Source: an uncultured Caldilineaceae bacterium (GTDB lineage: Bacteria; Chloroflexota; Anaerolineae; Caldilineales; Caldilineaceae). Taken from it: a stretch of 64,000 nucleotides of DNA. The stretch lies in NCBI GenBank assembly GCA_951813625.1, contig CATOTS010000036.1:1-64000 (forward strand). Reading direction: 5' to 3'. The notes under the pieces are model-generated. The model worked only from the letters and a program-made list of their open reading frames with translations, had not been told where the DNA came from and did no database searches. Shown piece after piece: positions 52,225 through 61,361 of the stretch (position 1 is its first letter; every line of letters starts with the position of its first letter). The translations under genes were made by a program, and so were the position numbers.

Positions 52225-53007
52225 ATGACTACCGAACTGGTCCAACTGTCCCTCGACGGCCCGATCGCTACGGTCGTTCTCAATCGCGAAGACAAGCTCA
52301 ACGCGCTCAATGCGGAGATGCTGGCTGCGCTGGAGGAATACGCGGATGAGTTGGACCGCAGCCGGGAAGTACGTGTCGTGCTGATGACGGGAACAGGCAG
52401 GGCCTTCTGCGTCGGCGCGGACATTTTTGAGTGGAGCGATCTGGAGCCGCTGGAAATGGGGCGGCGCTGGATTCGCGACGGACACCGCATTTTCGCCCGC
52501 TACGCGCGGCTGCCGCAACCGGTGATCGCGGCGCTCAATGGCTATGCGTTCGGCGGCGGGCTGGAGCTGGCCTTGGCGGCCGACCTGCGGCTGGCGGCGG
52601 CGGGTGCGCAACTCTCGTTTCCGGAGGTGAAACTGGGGGTGATTCCCGGCTGGGGCGGTACGCAGCGACTGGCGCAACTGGTCGGGCCGAGCCGGGCCAA
52701 GCAGATGATATTCAGCGGTGAGCGAGTGGTTGCGGAGCTGGCGGAATCGTGGGGTCTGGTGAATGAGGTCGTGCCGAGAGAGCAGTTGGCGCAACGGTCA
52801 CGCGAGCTTGCCGAAGCGATAGCAGCCAACGGCCCGGTTGCTGTGCAGATGACGAAGCAGCTCATTGACGCCGCGGCGCCCGACGGCGGAGACGGCGGGG
52901 CGGTCCTGGAAAGCCTCGCGGGCAGCCTGGCCTCCTACACTGCCGACGCACAGGAAGGTGTATCTGCCTTCCGTCAGCGCCGACCGCCGCGGTTCAGCGG
53001 GCGCTGA
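52225..53007 (+). CDS. Enoyl-CoA hydratase/isomerase family protein
   Basis: 260 residues of the crotonase fold. The oxyanion-hole segments are NREDKLNALNAEM and GRAFCVGADI. The CoA-binding and catalytic region is NGYAFGGGLELALAADLRLA with SFPEVKLGVIPGWGGTQRL, whose Glu residues match the two catalytic glutamates of enoyl-CoA hydratases. It would hydrate trans-2-enoyl-CoA in fatty-acid or amino-acid breakdown. It has a GAGAGCG-type Shine-Dalgarno and follows purM by 91 bp without an obvious pathway link. Confidence 0.9.
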   Translation: MTTELVQLSLDGPIATVVLNREDKLNALNAEMLAALEEYADELDRSREVRVVLMTGTGRAFCVGADIFEWSDLEPLEMGRRWIRDGHRIFARYARLPQPVIAALNGYAFGGGLELALAADLRLAAAGAQLSFPEVKLGVIPGWGGTQRLAQLVGPSRAKQMIFSGERVVAELAESWGLVNEVVPREQLAQRSRELAEAIAANGPVAVQMTKQLIDAAAPDGGDGGAVLESLAGSLASYTADAQEGVSAFRQRRPPRFSGR

Positions 53008-53049
53008 TGCCTGGGGATCAAGCACATTCGCGGCGTTCGCATGGCGCTG

Positions 53050-53853
53050 CTAATCGTGGATTCTCTCGCCGCAGTGGGGGCAGATTGCGGGAGAACTCTG
53101 CTCCTCGCTCACCTCCTCCATGAAGCCGGAGCCGAGGATGCCTGCGGGCAGCGCGAAAAGGCCGATGCCTACGATCGCGATGACACCGGCCAGGAGACGC
53201 CCGGCCGCTGTGACAGGAAAGACATCGCCGTAGCCCACGGTCGTCAGGGTGATAATGCTCCACCACATCGCTTTGGGAATGCTGGCGAATACTTCGGGCT
53301 GGGCTTCGTGTTCGGCGAAAAACATCATCGAGGATGTAATTACCAGCAGCAGGAAAAGCACGGAAATCACTGCCAGAAGCTCGCCGCGTCTGGTCTGGAC
53401 GACCCTGCCAAGCGTCTGCAGGCTGGAGAAGTAGCGGCTGAGGCGGACGATGCGCGCCAAGAGGCGTACGACGCGCAGGAAGCGCAGGTCGAGCCCGTGC
53501 AGGTTTACGAAGAATACAAGGTAGACTGGCAAGATGGCCAATAGGTCGATCAGCGCAAGCGGGGAAACGAGGTATCGCAGGCGGCCCCTGATCGGATGTG
53601 CGTACTTGGGGTCTTCGGTGCAGGACCATACCCGCAGCAGATACTCGGCCGAGAAGACGGCGACCGAAATGAGTTCGAAGAGGTGAAAGGCGCGCGGCGA
53701 AATCTGAAACAGCTCTTCGACTGTGCCTGTGATCAACGCGACGACGTTCAGCGAGATCAGCGTGATCAGAAAGATGTCGAAGATTTCGCTCGCCCGGTTG
53801 CCCTCTTCGGCCTCTTCAATTATTTCGTAGACAGTTTTCTTCAGCGAAGCCAT
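53050..53853 (-). CDS. Voltage-gated-type potassium channel with a C-terminal half zinc ribbon
   Basis: 267 residues from the ATG at 53853 (MASLKKTVYEIIEE). Six transmembrane segments are visible. The S4-like helix RFLRVVRLLARIVRLSRYF carries arginines at about every third position, and the pore holds the selectivity filter TVGYGD (GYGD at 207-210). This is a KvAP-like ion transporter of the inner membrane. The C terminus ends with CPHCGERIHD, half of a zinc ribbon, which could pair between subunits or bind metal with the His. It converges with the enoyl-CoA hydratase gene. Confidence 0.9.
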   Translation of the reverse strand: MASLKKTVYEIIEEAEEGNRASEIFDIFLITLISLNVVALITGTVEELFQISPRAFHLFELISVAVFSAEYLLRVWSCTEDPKYAHPIRGRLRYLVSPLALIDLLAILPVYLVFFVNLHGLDLRFLRVVRLLARIVRLSRYFSSLQTLGRVVQTRRGELLAVISVLFLLLVITSSMMFFAEHEAQPEVFASIPKAMWWSIITLTTVGYGDVFPVTAAGRLLAGVIAIVGIGLFALPAGILGSGFMEEVSEEQSSPAICPHCGERIHD

Positions 53854-53989
53854 CGGACCGGGTGAAACAGTTGCGCAAGCTCCTGTTCGGATTCTATTTG
53901 CTGGCCGGGGCACGGCGTTTCAACGAGCGCATAGGGGAGCAGCGGGGAGCGGCATCATTAGGAGCGGCGCTGCGATGTGTGCGCTGTGG

Positions 53990-54063
<74 letters not shown>

Positions 54064-54264
54064 GGATGGCGCCGGCAACGTAGAAATTGGGCCGGCTGAA
54101 CCACCGCCGAGTATATCATCGCCAGCACATTTTGCAAATCCTGGGCGATACAGCAAAATGATGCGGGAGTTGCAGCCGCTGCGCGGTTTGGGCGGTAACA
54201 GAACGGACTTAAGCGTGCCGTCGCGCACTCATCAGGCCGGCACATTCAATGGCATACGCAGAGC

Positions 54265-54495
54265 ATGGCCCGATCTCATCGCCGCAGCCGCTGGCTGACC
54301 CGTATCTTTTTCGCTCTTGTAATCGCCGCGGGAATCTACGGCTGGTTTTACGGGGCCGCTAACTGGCAGCCGGACGCATCAGCATTTGAGATTGCCTCAC
54401 TGACGGGCGGCGCAGACTGGATCGAGCTCGTCGCCGGTATCATGGAGGACGCCATTCAGATCTTTCAGGAGATTACCAGCCAAACGCAGGGTTGA
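54265..54495 (+). CDS. Small single-pass membrane protein
   Basis: 76 residues: a basic N terminus (ARSHRRSRW), one helix (IFFALVIAAGIYGWFYGAA) and an acidic soluble tail. No family recognised. There is no convincing Shine-Dalgarno, but the frame is open and the layout is membrane-protein-like. The 200 bp between it and tRNA-Val hold no other gene. Confidence 0.4.
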   Translation: MARSHRRSRWLTRIFFALVIAAGIYGWFYGAANWQPDASAFEIASLTGGADWIELVAGIMEDAIQIFQEITSQTQG

Positions 54496-54510
54496 GATTC
54501 TCCCACCTTC

Positions 54511-55929
54511 CTAGCCCTCCCCAGCGGCGCGGCCCTCCGGCGTGTGCATGCACAGCAATCCATCTTTAGCGTTCAAAAAGCGGCATAACTCAATGTAGGC
54601 CGGCCGAAAAGTAGGCGCTCCGCAGCAAGGGCTTGGCTCCATAATCCCCCACCAGTACTGTTCCTCGTCCTGGGGATTGCCATCGCTAAGCCACTCAAGA
54701 TTTGGCATGGTGATAAGGCTCATCAGGCCGATCCATGGCTGCCAGTTCTCCTCTGCCCATGCAAATGCCCGCTTAAGATATTCCGCCTGAATGTTCATGT
54801 CGATGCCCGCGTCGGCCCCGTGCCATTTGTATTCGGGATTGACCTGGTCCGTTGTCCAGCCGAACTCAAGCAGCACGATCTGCTTCTCAGCGTCGCCATG
54901 CCTTTCCATTACGGCGCGGATGTCCTCCACGTGACGAAAGCTGAAGAAGCGATGCCCGCCAAATTGCGGGTCCGACTCTGCGATTTCGGGTTCCAGTTCC
55001 GGCGGAGCCGCAAACCCGACGCCGTGGACGCCTAACGCGTCGAAATAGCCGTCGCTGCTCTCCCCCATCGCCTCGTACATGCGCTCATAGAAGACGACAT
55101 CCGGCATGGCACTCTCATTGTCGTCGCCGGTCGGGGCCATGCCGGCGCTGATGACGAGGGCGTTCGGGTTTGCCTGTTTGATGGCAGCGTACGCTTTACC
55201 GAGGAAGAAGGCGTACTCGGCTGGGTTCGGCCGTTTGTGGCCCCACTCCCGGCTCAGATTCGGCTCATTCCAGATCTGGTAGGCCTGGATGCAGCCTACC
55301 GCGCCTGGCTTGCAGCTGTAGCGGCTGGCGAGGGCGAAGACATAGTCGGCGAAGTGGTCGGCGCTTTCCGGCGGCAGACCGGCCCAAAATTCTCTCTTTT
55401 GCGGATCGATAGAGACGCGGGCCAGTAATTTGAGATTTGCGTCGTTTACTTGCTGCACAACGCGATCTGAGAAGGACCAATCAAGGTGGCCCTTACCAAA
55501 CCCCTCGATAGTCTCCCAGGCGAATGTCTGCTTGACCCAGTGAAAGCCTGCTTCGTGGATCAGATTCAGGTCCCGACTCGCAACTTCGGGCCGCCACCAG
55601 AGGAATGCCTGCGTACCGAAGTCAGGGCTTTCCATCGTGGCCGGCAGGAATCCGCCTTCATCGGGCTGTTCACTCTCGCTTATTGGGGTAGCTGTCTCTT
55701 GCGGCTGAGGTGTAGGCGTTGCCGGTTCGGGCGTATCGGTGGGTGGTGGGGGAACCGGCGTATCAGTGGGGGGCGGAGGCACTGGCGTATCAGTGGGCGC
55801 TGCGCTCGATTCACCTGGCGCGATTGGTGTCGCGGTTGGCTCTTCGTTGTTATCTCCACAGGAGGCCAGCGAACTAAGGATGAAGATGAAGATAGCGATA
55901 AGAAGGAGGCGTCGCAAGGATTCCCTCAT
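54511..55929 (-). CDS. Lipoprotein with a glycoside hydrolase clan A-like barrel
   Basis: 472 residues. A lipoprotein signal ends at Cys24 (SLASC). A Pro/Thr-rich linker with a repeated PVPPPPTDT unit runs to about residue 90. The rest is a TIM barrel of the cellulase/GH39-GH5 type: VKQTFAWETIEG, IQAYQIWNEPNLS with the presumed acid/base Glu222, and IVLLEFGWTT with the presumed nucleophile Glu355. It would act outside the cell on a beta-linked glycan; the substrate is unknown. It is monocistronic as far as visible. Confidence 0.82.
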   Translation of the reverse strand: MRESLRRLLLIAIFIFILSSLASCGDNNEEPTATPIAPGESSAAPTDTPVPPPPTDTPVPPPPTDTPEPATPTPQPQETATPISESEQPDEGGFLPATMESPDFGTQAFLWWRPEVASRDLNLIHEAGFHWVKQTFAWETIEGFGKGHLDWSFSDRVVQQVNDANLKLLARVSIDPQKREFWAGLPPESADHFADYVFALASRYSCKPGAVGCIQAYQIWNEPNLSREWGHKRPNPAEYAFFLGKAYAAIKQANPNALVISAGMAPTGDDNESAMPDVVFYERMYEAMGESSDGYFDALGVHGVGFAAPPELEPEIAESDPQFGGHRFFSFRHVEDIRAVMERHGDAEKQIVLLEFGWTTDQVNPEYKWHGADAGIDMNIQAEYLKRAFAWAEENWQPWIGLMSLITMPNLEWLSDGNPQDEEQYWWGIMEPSPCCGAPTFRPAYIELCRFLNAKDGLLCMHTPEGRAAGEG

Positions 55930-56292
55930 GGCTCTGCAGTAGTGGGCAACAAATTACTTGCGTATCGATCAGATAGGGGCCGCGAGTGCAACAGCGATAG
56001 GGCGCGTCTTCCTGGCAAGTTGTGCCAGACGAATTCAGATTCAGCCGCGCGCAGTGAAGACAGCTTCTTGCTCCTCCCTCCGGTTCAGCCTTGTCTTTCC
56101 GTGCCCAAGGGGCATTAATCTATTGTAAGTGAAAATAGACCGAACTGGAAATTTCAATCTGTTTCCATTCGACAACTGCGTCTTCAATTTCTGTGGCAGC
56201 TTGGGGCGGGAGGGCGGCAGGCAGGGGAGGCCTGTCGGGGAGGCGAAGACAGCTCGCGGGCCCTCAAGCCCTTCGTCCTCACCGGTTCGCTG
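55930..56292. other. Intergenic region upstream of the glycosidase-like gene
   Basis: 363 bp without a supported gene. On the minus strand TACAAT (complement of 56122-56127) could be a -10 for the lipoprotein gene, with a weak TTTCCA 18 bp upstream. Nothing else seen. Confidence 0.35.
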
Positions 56293-56814
56293 TCAGCGGG
56301 TGATTTCCCATGCCAGATGTTGGATCTCGGGCAAGATCAGCTTTTCCATTGCCAGCCTGACTGCGTTGGTCGACCCGGGCATGCTGATGACAGCGCAACC
56401 GCGGTAGGTGCCGGCGGTAGCGCGACTGAGCATGGCGGCCGCGCCTACTTCATCGTAGCTGAGCATGCGAAATATCTCACCGAAGCCGGGCAGCTCCTTT
56501 TCCAAGGCCCGCGACAGCACATCGTAGGTGCGATCTCGCCTGCTTACACCGGTGCCGCCGTTGAAGACGATCACCTGTGCGCCGCTGTCGCTGAATGCTT
56601 CGAGGGCATCGGCCACTTCGTCAGGCTCGTCATGCACGATACGGTAGGCAATCACCTGGTGACCGGCGTCTTCCGCCAGCTGGCGAATTGCCTGGCCGCT
56701 GCGGTCGGTTTCAGGCGTGCGCGTATCGGAAACGGTCACGACCGCAAAGGCGATGCTTCCCTTTTCCTCTTCTGCCTTCCTTCTGTGTTCCTCTGAGCTC
56801 TGTGAGTTGCTCAT
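56293..56814 (-). CDS. moaB: MoaB/MogA-family molybdenum cofactor biosynthesis protein
   Basis: 173 residues from the ATG at 56814, preceded by AAGGAAG. The family core is AFAVVTVSDTRTPETDRSG, IVFNGGTGVSRRDRTYDVL and SRATAGTYRGCAVISMPGST. MoaB/MogA adenylates molybdopterin before molybdenum insertion. The charged N terminus (EEHRRKAEEEKGS) is slightly longer than usual. It is a logical supplier for the molybdenum hydroxylase at 9-12.8 kb, though unlinked to it. The dioxygenase gene lies 40 bp upstream. Confidence 0.9.
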   Translation of the reverse strand: MSNSQSSEEHRRKAEEEKGSIAFAVVTVSDTRTPETDRSGQAIRQLAEDAGHQVIAYRIVHDEPDEVADALEAFSDSGAQVIVFNGGTGVSRRDRTYDVLSRALEKELPGFGEIFRMLSYDEVGAAAMLSRATAGTYRGCAVISMPGSTNAVRLAMEKLILPEIQHLAWEITR

Positions 56815-56854
56815 TTTCTTCCTTCTTTTGGCCTGCGAGCCCGGCGCTCCGGCT

Positions 56855-57751
56855 CTACTCAGTGCGGTGTGCGGCGGACCCACGTGGATTCTCGAAGGCG
56901 TCGATCCACAACCGTCGCCACTCTGCGACATCACGCATTACTGTGCTCGGCTTGCTGAGAGAGCGGACGACGAACTCCGGGTGGGCAGTGCGGCCTGTGT
57001 GATGGCCCGTCGTCTGGTAGCGTAGATCGAGAGACCAGCGGCACTTGTCGGAACGGTTTGGGGTGGAGCGGTGCGGCGTAAAGCGTGAGAGGAAGATCAC
57101 ATCTCCCTTGGAGCAGGCCAGCGAGAGCGGTTCGACGTCCTGCAACAGGTCCGGCATAACATTCGTCGCAATGGTCGTGCCGCCGGCGGCCTGGTGGCGA
57201 AGGTAGCCGCGGCCATGTACGCCTGGCAGGGCCTGCACACAGCCCATCTCGGTAGTTGCATCGCCCAGCGGAACCCAGCAGGTGACGATGTTCGACTCCT
57301 CTGCTTCAGGCATCATTACCCCGGCATCCTGATGCCAGGGTACGACGTAAAGGGATGGCCCGGTATCGGGATCGAAGCGTTCAGGCGGTTTGGCGCGCAG
57401 GTGCTGGATCGGATTGCAGACGATTTCCGGCCCCGTAAACGACTGGGCCGCATCCAGCAGCTTCGGATTGCGCAGGAAATCGAACATAGCCCGACCGCGC
57501 GCGTGCATGATGTCCATCTCCTCACCCATGCGCCGGCTCTGGCCGAAGAGCAGTCCGAAGCGGGTCTCGAAGGGCTGGTCTTGGTGCAGATCGGTTATCT
57601 CCCCCTCGTCGAGGAGTTCCCGGGCACGCGCGTCGACCCAGTCGCTGAGTTCGTCAATCAGCGGCTGCAGGTCTACGTCATCAAGGAGTCCGCGCGCGAT
57701 GATAAAGCCGTCCCGGTTGAAGGCATTTATCTGTTTCTGACTCAATGTCAT
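56855..57751 (-). CDS. Phytanoyl-CoA dioxygenase (PhyH) family protein
   Basis: 298 residues of the Fe(II)/2-oxoglutarate oxygenase fold. The iron ligands are His and Asp in VPWHQDAGVMMPE and the distal His in LSRFTPHRSTPNRSDKCRWSLDLRYQ, where the Arg binds 2-oxoglutarate. Other typical parts are NAFNRDGFIIARGLLDD and GCVQALPGVHGRGYL. The substrate is unknown; such enzymes hydroxylate lipids and small metabolites. It shares the strand with MoaB. Confidence 0.88.
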   Translation of the reverse strand: MTLSQKQINAFNRDGFIIARGLLDDVDLQPLIDELSDWVDARARELLDEGEITDLHQDQPFETRFGLLFGQSRRMGEEMDIMHARGRAMFDFLRNPKLLDAAQSFTGPEIVCNPIQHLRAKPPERFDPDTGPSLYVVPWHQDAGVMMPEAEESNIVTCWVPLGDATTEMGCVQALPGVHGRGYLRHQAAGGTTIATNVMPDLLQDVEPLSLACSKGDVIFLSRFTPHRSTPNRSDKCRWSLDLRYQTTGHHTGRTAHPEFVVRSLSKPSTVMRDVAEWRRLWIDAFENPRGSAAHRTE

Positions 57752-57791
57752 GAAATGTCTCCTGTAGGGCCGATCCGCAGGCGTTTGCGTC

Positions 57792-59696
57792 TTACTGATT
57801 GGTCGTATCGTCCGATCCGATGGGAAACTGGGCGGGAAGCGTCTCCGCCATCTGTTCCTCGTCGAAGCCGCATAAGGGGTGTCCGAATCCGCTCAGGCTT
57901 CTGCCGTCTGTCTGGACGTCAAAGATGATGTTGTCGTCGGCGCTTGCGCTCACGCCGGCGGGAATGTAGTCGAGGCGGAGCGTATCGCGCACCTTCCAGG
58001 CGACGATGTGATCGGCGCAGGAGGTATCGCCGCTGATGCCCAGCGCGCCCACGAGGCTGCCGGTCTCGCTGTACAGAGGCAGCCCGCCCCCGGCCCGGCT
58101 CCAGCCGCCTGGTTTCAGGCCCACCATCGGGTCCCCCGTCTGTCCGTAGAGGGAGGGATCGCCGCCGTAGGCGGCTGAAGTATCGAGCGGAATGCTGTCA
58201 TGCAGTCCGTAGAGATTGCCGTTGGGCTGGGTTGCGGCATGGAGATTGCTGGTTGAGAAGGCCAGCCGAGGAAGGCTGAAGGCGTTGGCGGTGTTGGCCT
58301 TTTGCGCCGAGAGAACGCGACCCCCCGGCCATTGGGAGCCACGGTTGGCTCCGGAAAAGGTTACGACGCAGGTGACGCCGTCGCGGTCTACGACGGTGGC
58401 CCACATGTGGTTGCCGAGGCCGCCGTTGTTGCCGCCGCCCACAATCGTTGTCAACGCGCTGGTTACGGCGTCATGGTCGGGGAGGTTATCGCAGCCGGCA
58501 ACGAATTCAGGTTCCTGCAGGTTCCGGGTTGCTGTCTCGACGAAGCGAGTTGTGGGCGCGTCCCGGTCTGCGACATTGTCGAAGCGGACCACAGCGCCGC
58601 GGCCTGGCACGCCGACGCTGGAACCGTTGATGGTGACATAGGCGTTGCCGTTCACGTCAAAGTCGACCGACGTGGGGAAGGGCAGCCCGGTAATGATATC
58701 CTGCGAAGTCTCGCCCGGCCCGACGCGGATCACTGCGCCGCTGTTCGGAATTGGACCTTCGTCGGTAAAGATGCCAAAGCGGACGGCATAAAGTTCGCCG
58801 TCGGGGCCGGTGCGAAGGTCGGTCAACATCGTCAGGTCGGTGGCGTAGTCCTGAATGTTGCCGGAGTTTGGGTCTACGACTACGACCTTGGCGGCGCCTG
58901 GCAGAAAGGGAAAACCGGGCAGAAGTGAGACGTAGATGCGGCCGTCGGCGCCGAAAGTGACGCCCGTAGGGACCGGGTCCGATTCGAGCGCGCCGCCGCG
59001 ATAGGGGTTGGGGAGGGGGCCGGGAATACCTTCAAATACGGCGATTACTTCCGCAGTGCGGTTGACCACGTCGACGCGCACGAGCGCATTAGCGCCCGCT
59101 TCTGCGACGTAGAGAAAGCCGTCCGGTCCGGCGGTCAAACCGTAAGGATGGGACTCCAGTACGTAGCCATCCGGATTCTGTTCCTTTTCCAGTCTCCACA
59201 GAGGAAAGACCTCCAGGACGGATCCTTGCAGGATGCGCAGAACCGCGGCTGTATCGGGCAGCGCTTCTTCGCTTGCTACCCCTTGCCAGACGCCTGCCGT
59301 GGCATACATCTCATTGTTGAGCAGCGCCAGGCGGGCGCCGCCGACGATGTCGCTGCCGAGAAAGATCGACGGCAGGGTCGCCACAAGCTGCGGCTGGCCG
59401 CCGAGCGTTACGCGGATGACGCGCGCGGTATTTCCATATGTCGCCCTGATGACTTCGTTGGTGTTGGGATCAAGGCCGCCGACCTCTACTTCCCTGTCGC
59501 CGCCCAATCCGACGTCGATGACCCAGATGCTGCCGTCATCGATGGCCAGAACGCCTTGCGGTCCGTTTAGACCATCCACAATTACGGTGCCGCCGCTCTC
59601 TCTTTCCTGGGCCGTCACGATTTCAGTCGCAATCCACAGGACCGACACGAGGGAAACCGCCAGAACCACGTATATGGAGATACGGATAGTTTTCAA
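57792..59696 (-). CDS. Secreted ScyD/ScyE-like NHL propeller fused to a GlcG/HbpS-like domain
   Basis: 634 residues. An N-terminal signal or anchor (1-29) is followed by a six-bladed NHL/SMP-30-type propeller (about 35-385) with repeated GPQGVLAIDDGSIWV, HPYGLTAGPDGFLYVAEAGANALVRVD and TSVDFDVNGNAYVT blades, like ScyD/ScyE family proteins. The C-terminal third (about 400-610) has the GlcG/HbpS pattern WATVVDRDGVTCVV, VLSAQKANTANAFS, GGGLPLYSETGSLVGALGISGDT, associated with haem or cofactor binding. GAGGAGGAG precedes the ATG. The combination suggests an extracytoplasmic binding or sensing protein; no enzyme activity can be assigned. Confidence 0.75.
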   Translation of the reverse strand: MKTIRISIYVVLAVSLVSVLWIATEIVTAQERESGGTVIVDGLNGPQGVLAIDDGSIWVIDVGLGGDREVEVGGLDPNTNEVIRATYGNTARVIRVTLGGQPQLVATLPSIFLGSDIVGGARLALLNNEMYATAGVWQGVASEEALPDTAAVLRILQGSVLEVFPLWRLEKEQNPDGYVLESHPYGLTAGPDGFLYVAEAGANALVRVDVVNRTAEVIAVFEGIPGPLPNPYRGGALESDPVPTGVTFGADGRIYVSLLPGFPFLPGAAKVVVVDPNSGNIQDYATDLTMLTDLRTGPDGELYAVRFGIFTDEGPIPNSGAVIRVGPGETSQDIITGLPFPTSVDFDVNGNAYVTINGSSVGVPGRGAVVRFDNVADRDAPTTRFVETATRNLQEPEFVAGCDNLPDHDAVTSALTTIVGGGNNGGLGNHMWATVVDRDGVTCVVTFSGANRGSQWPGGRVLSAQKANTANAFSLPRLAFSTSNLHAATQPNGNLYGLHDSIPLDTSAAYGGDPSLYGQTGDPMVGLKPGGWSRAGGGLPLYSETGSLVGALGISGDTSCADHIVAWKVRDTLRLDYIPAGVSASADDNIIFDVQTDGRSLSGFGHPLCGFDEEQMAETLPAQFPIGSDDTTNQ

Positions 59697-59832
59697 TTGA
59701 CTCCTCCTCTCGCCCGTCGTGAACTCTCAAGTACGCGCAATTGCCCCGAGGCGTTCAGTATTGTTGTCATGCAGTAGCAGGTCGGGTGAATGGGCGGCAG
59801 CACTGTGCAGAATATGCACCTGCGCGCGTCAA

Positions 59833-61149
59833 CTATTGCTCGGCCAGGTAGACGATGAGCGCCTCTAAGTCTTCATCGGGGATATGACGGTAAGTCGGCA
59901 TTCGGTGTTGCGACAATGCAAACCCCTCGACATAGTAAACATCGGGTTCAACGATGCTTTCGTGCAGGTATGCATAAATGTCGCTGGCCGCCCCTCTATA
60001 GGCGGGGTCCCGGATTCGCGCTGCGGCCAGGTCGCGCATGCCGTCGTGGGACGGGCCAAAGATGCCGCGTGTGCCGGCGGCGTTGAGTTGGTGGCAAACG
60101 CCGCAGTACTGCTCCTTGTAGACGGCCAGTCCCCGCGTGAAGAGCGCATCCAGCTCTTCTCGCGACAGGTCGGCAAAGTCGGCTGCGCTGAAGGCGCCGC
60201 GCGGTTCAGCTTTCTGGAGCATCAGCGCGACATGCACGAACCAGGAGACGCGGACGATATCTCCTGGCTGCAGCGCCCGCTCGGCGATCGTCTGATTCAC
60301 TTTTTTCAAGGCAAGCACGTCGACACCGGCTTCGGTGGCGATAAGTTCCCAGGTGTCACCCGGCTGAACGATATAGGTGCCTTGCTCGTTGGAGGGCGGA
60401 TCAGCGACAGCATTTGCCGGCGCGTCGGAGGCGCCAGCGGCCAGTCTCGCCAGAGCGGGCGGCAAATGAGTAATGGTAATCTTGTCACCCGATCGAATGT
60501 CGACGCCGCGTTTTGACCACAAGTCAAAATTGTCGAGCAGCAGGTCGAGAAAGGAAAGTGAGAAAGCATCGGCGATCTTTTCCCAGGAGTCTCCTTCCTC
60601 CACCGTATACAGGGTCGGCGGAATCATGTCAGTTGCGGCCAGGCCGGGTATTACCATCTGATCGCCAGGCCGAATCACTTCGCCGCGCAGGTGCCACAGC
60701 TCCAGGTTAACGCTCTTGAGTCTCTCAGTGGTCGAGTCAAATCTGCCGGCGATCAGATCCCAGAATTCGCCGACTCGCACGTCGTAGACATAGGCGCGCG
60801 GGTCGTCCACCCGGAAAGTCCTGGCCATGCCGACGTCGGACATCGGCGGCGAAGCTTCTCGGCGGGCGCCGGCCGGTGTCTGTTCCTCCATTTGAGGTGT
60901 CGCCTTGACGGCTTGGCGGACGCCGTCGGGCGGCGTCTCGGTCGGCTCAGCATCAGTTCTCGATTCGGTCTCTTGATGTGCCCTTGCCACCGGCTCGTTC
61001 GCGGCCGGTCCGTTCTGTTGAACGCGGTTTACGAGGAAAATGGCAATCAATATGATGGCTGTCAATACGCCACGCGGTATCAGGTTTTTCTGATTGTCGG
61101 TTCGGGAAGGAAGATGGTACGGCCCAGGCTCTTTTTCAGATTTTCTCAT
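59833..61149 (-). CDS. Membrane-anchored LysM repeat protein fused to cytochrome c
   Basis: 438 residues from the ATG at 61149. One transmembrane helix (GVLTAIILIAIFLVN) is followed by a Pro/Glu-rich linker. Three LysM-like segments follow (YVYDVRVGEFWDLIAGRFDS, YTVEEGDSWEKIADAFSLS, YIVQPGDTWELIATEAGVD), each ending in PGD or SGD. A C-terminal cytochrome c has CGVCH (349-353) and a likely distal Met in HRMPTYRHIPDEDLEALIVYL. LysM normally binds peptidoglycan-type glycans, so the haem domain may be tethered to a cell wall or polymer. An upstream hairpin separates it from the J-domain gene. Confidence 0.8.
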   Translation of the reverse strand: MRKSEKEPGPYHLPSRTDNQKNLIPRGVLTAIILIAIFLVNRVQQNGPAANEPVARAHQETESRTDAEPTETPPDGVRQAVKATPQMEEQTPAGARREASPPMSDVGMARTFRVDDPRAYVYDVRVGEFWDLIAGRFDSTTERLKSVNLELWHLRGEVIRPGDQMVIPGLAATDMIPPTLYTVEEGDSWEKIADAFSLSFLDLLLDNFDLWSKRGVDIRSGDKITITHLPPALARLAAGASDAPANAVADPPSNEQGTYIVQPGDTWELIATEAGVDVLALKKVNQTIAERALQPGDIVRVSWFVHVALMLQKAEPRGAFSAADFADLSREELDALFTRGLAVYKEQYCGVCHQLNAAGTRGIFGPSHDGMRDLAAARIRDPAYRGAASDIYAYLHESIVEPDVYYVEGFALSQHRMPTYRHIPDEDLEALIVYLAEQ

Positions 61150-61181
61150 TACTGGTGCAACTGTGTGTGAGTTGGAGAGAC

Positions 61182-61240
61182 AAAAAAATGAAGAGAGGAT
61201 GGAGAGCAAGGTACTCTCTCCACGCACGCCTCTCTTCATT
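61182..61240 (-). terminator. Long intrinsic terminator of the J-domain operon
   Basis: On the minus strand a 12-bp stem, AATGAAGAGAGG/CCTCTCTTCATT (61229-61240 and 61187-61198), encloses an inner GGAGAG/CTCTCC stem and is followed by TTTTT. It lies about 120 bp after the J-domain gene stop. Confidence 0.8.
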
Positions 61241-61361
61241 CGATCGACGATTATTCTATTGTATCCCTATCGTCTGCAATCGAAAAGTAGCGATCTGCTG
61301 GCTGAGAGAAGGAAAGCTGCCCCTCTCGACGGTTTTCGCCCATGATGGTCGTAAGGGCCGT

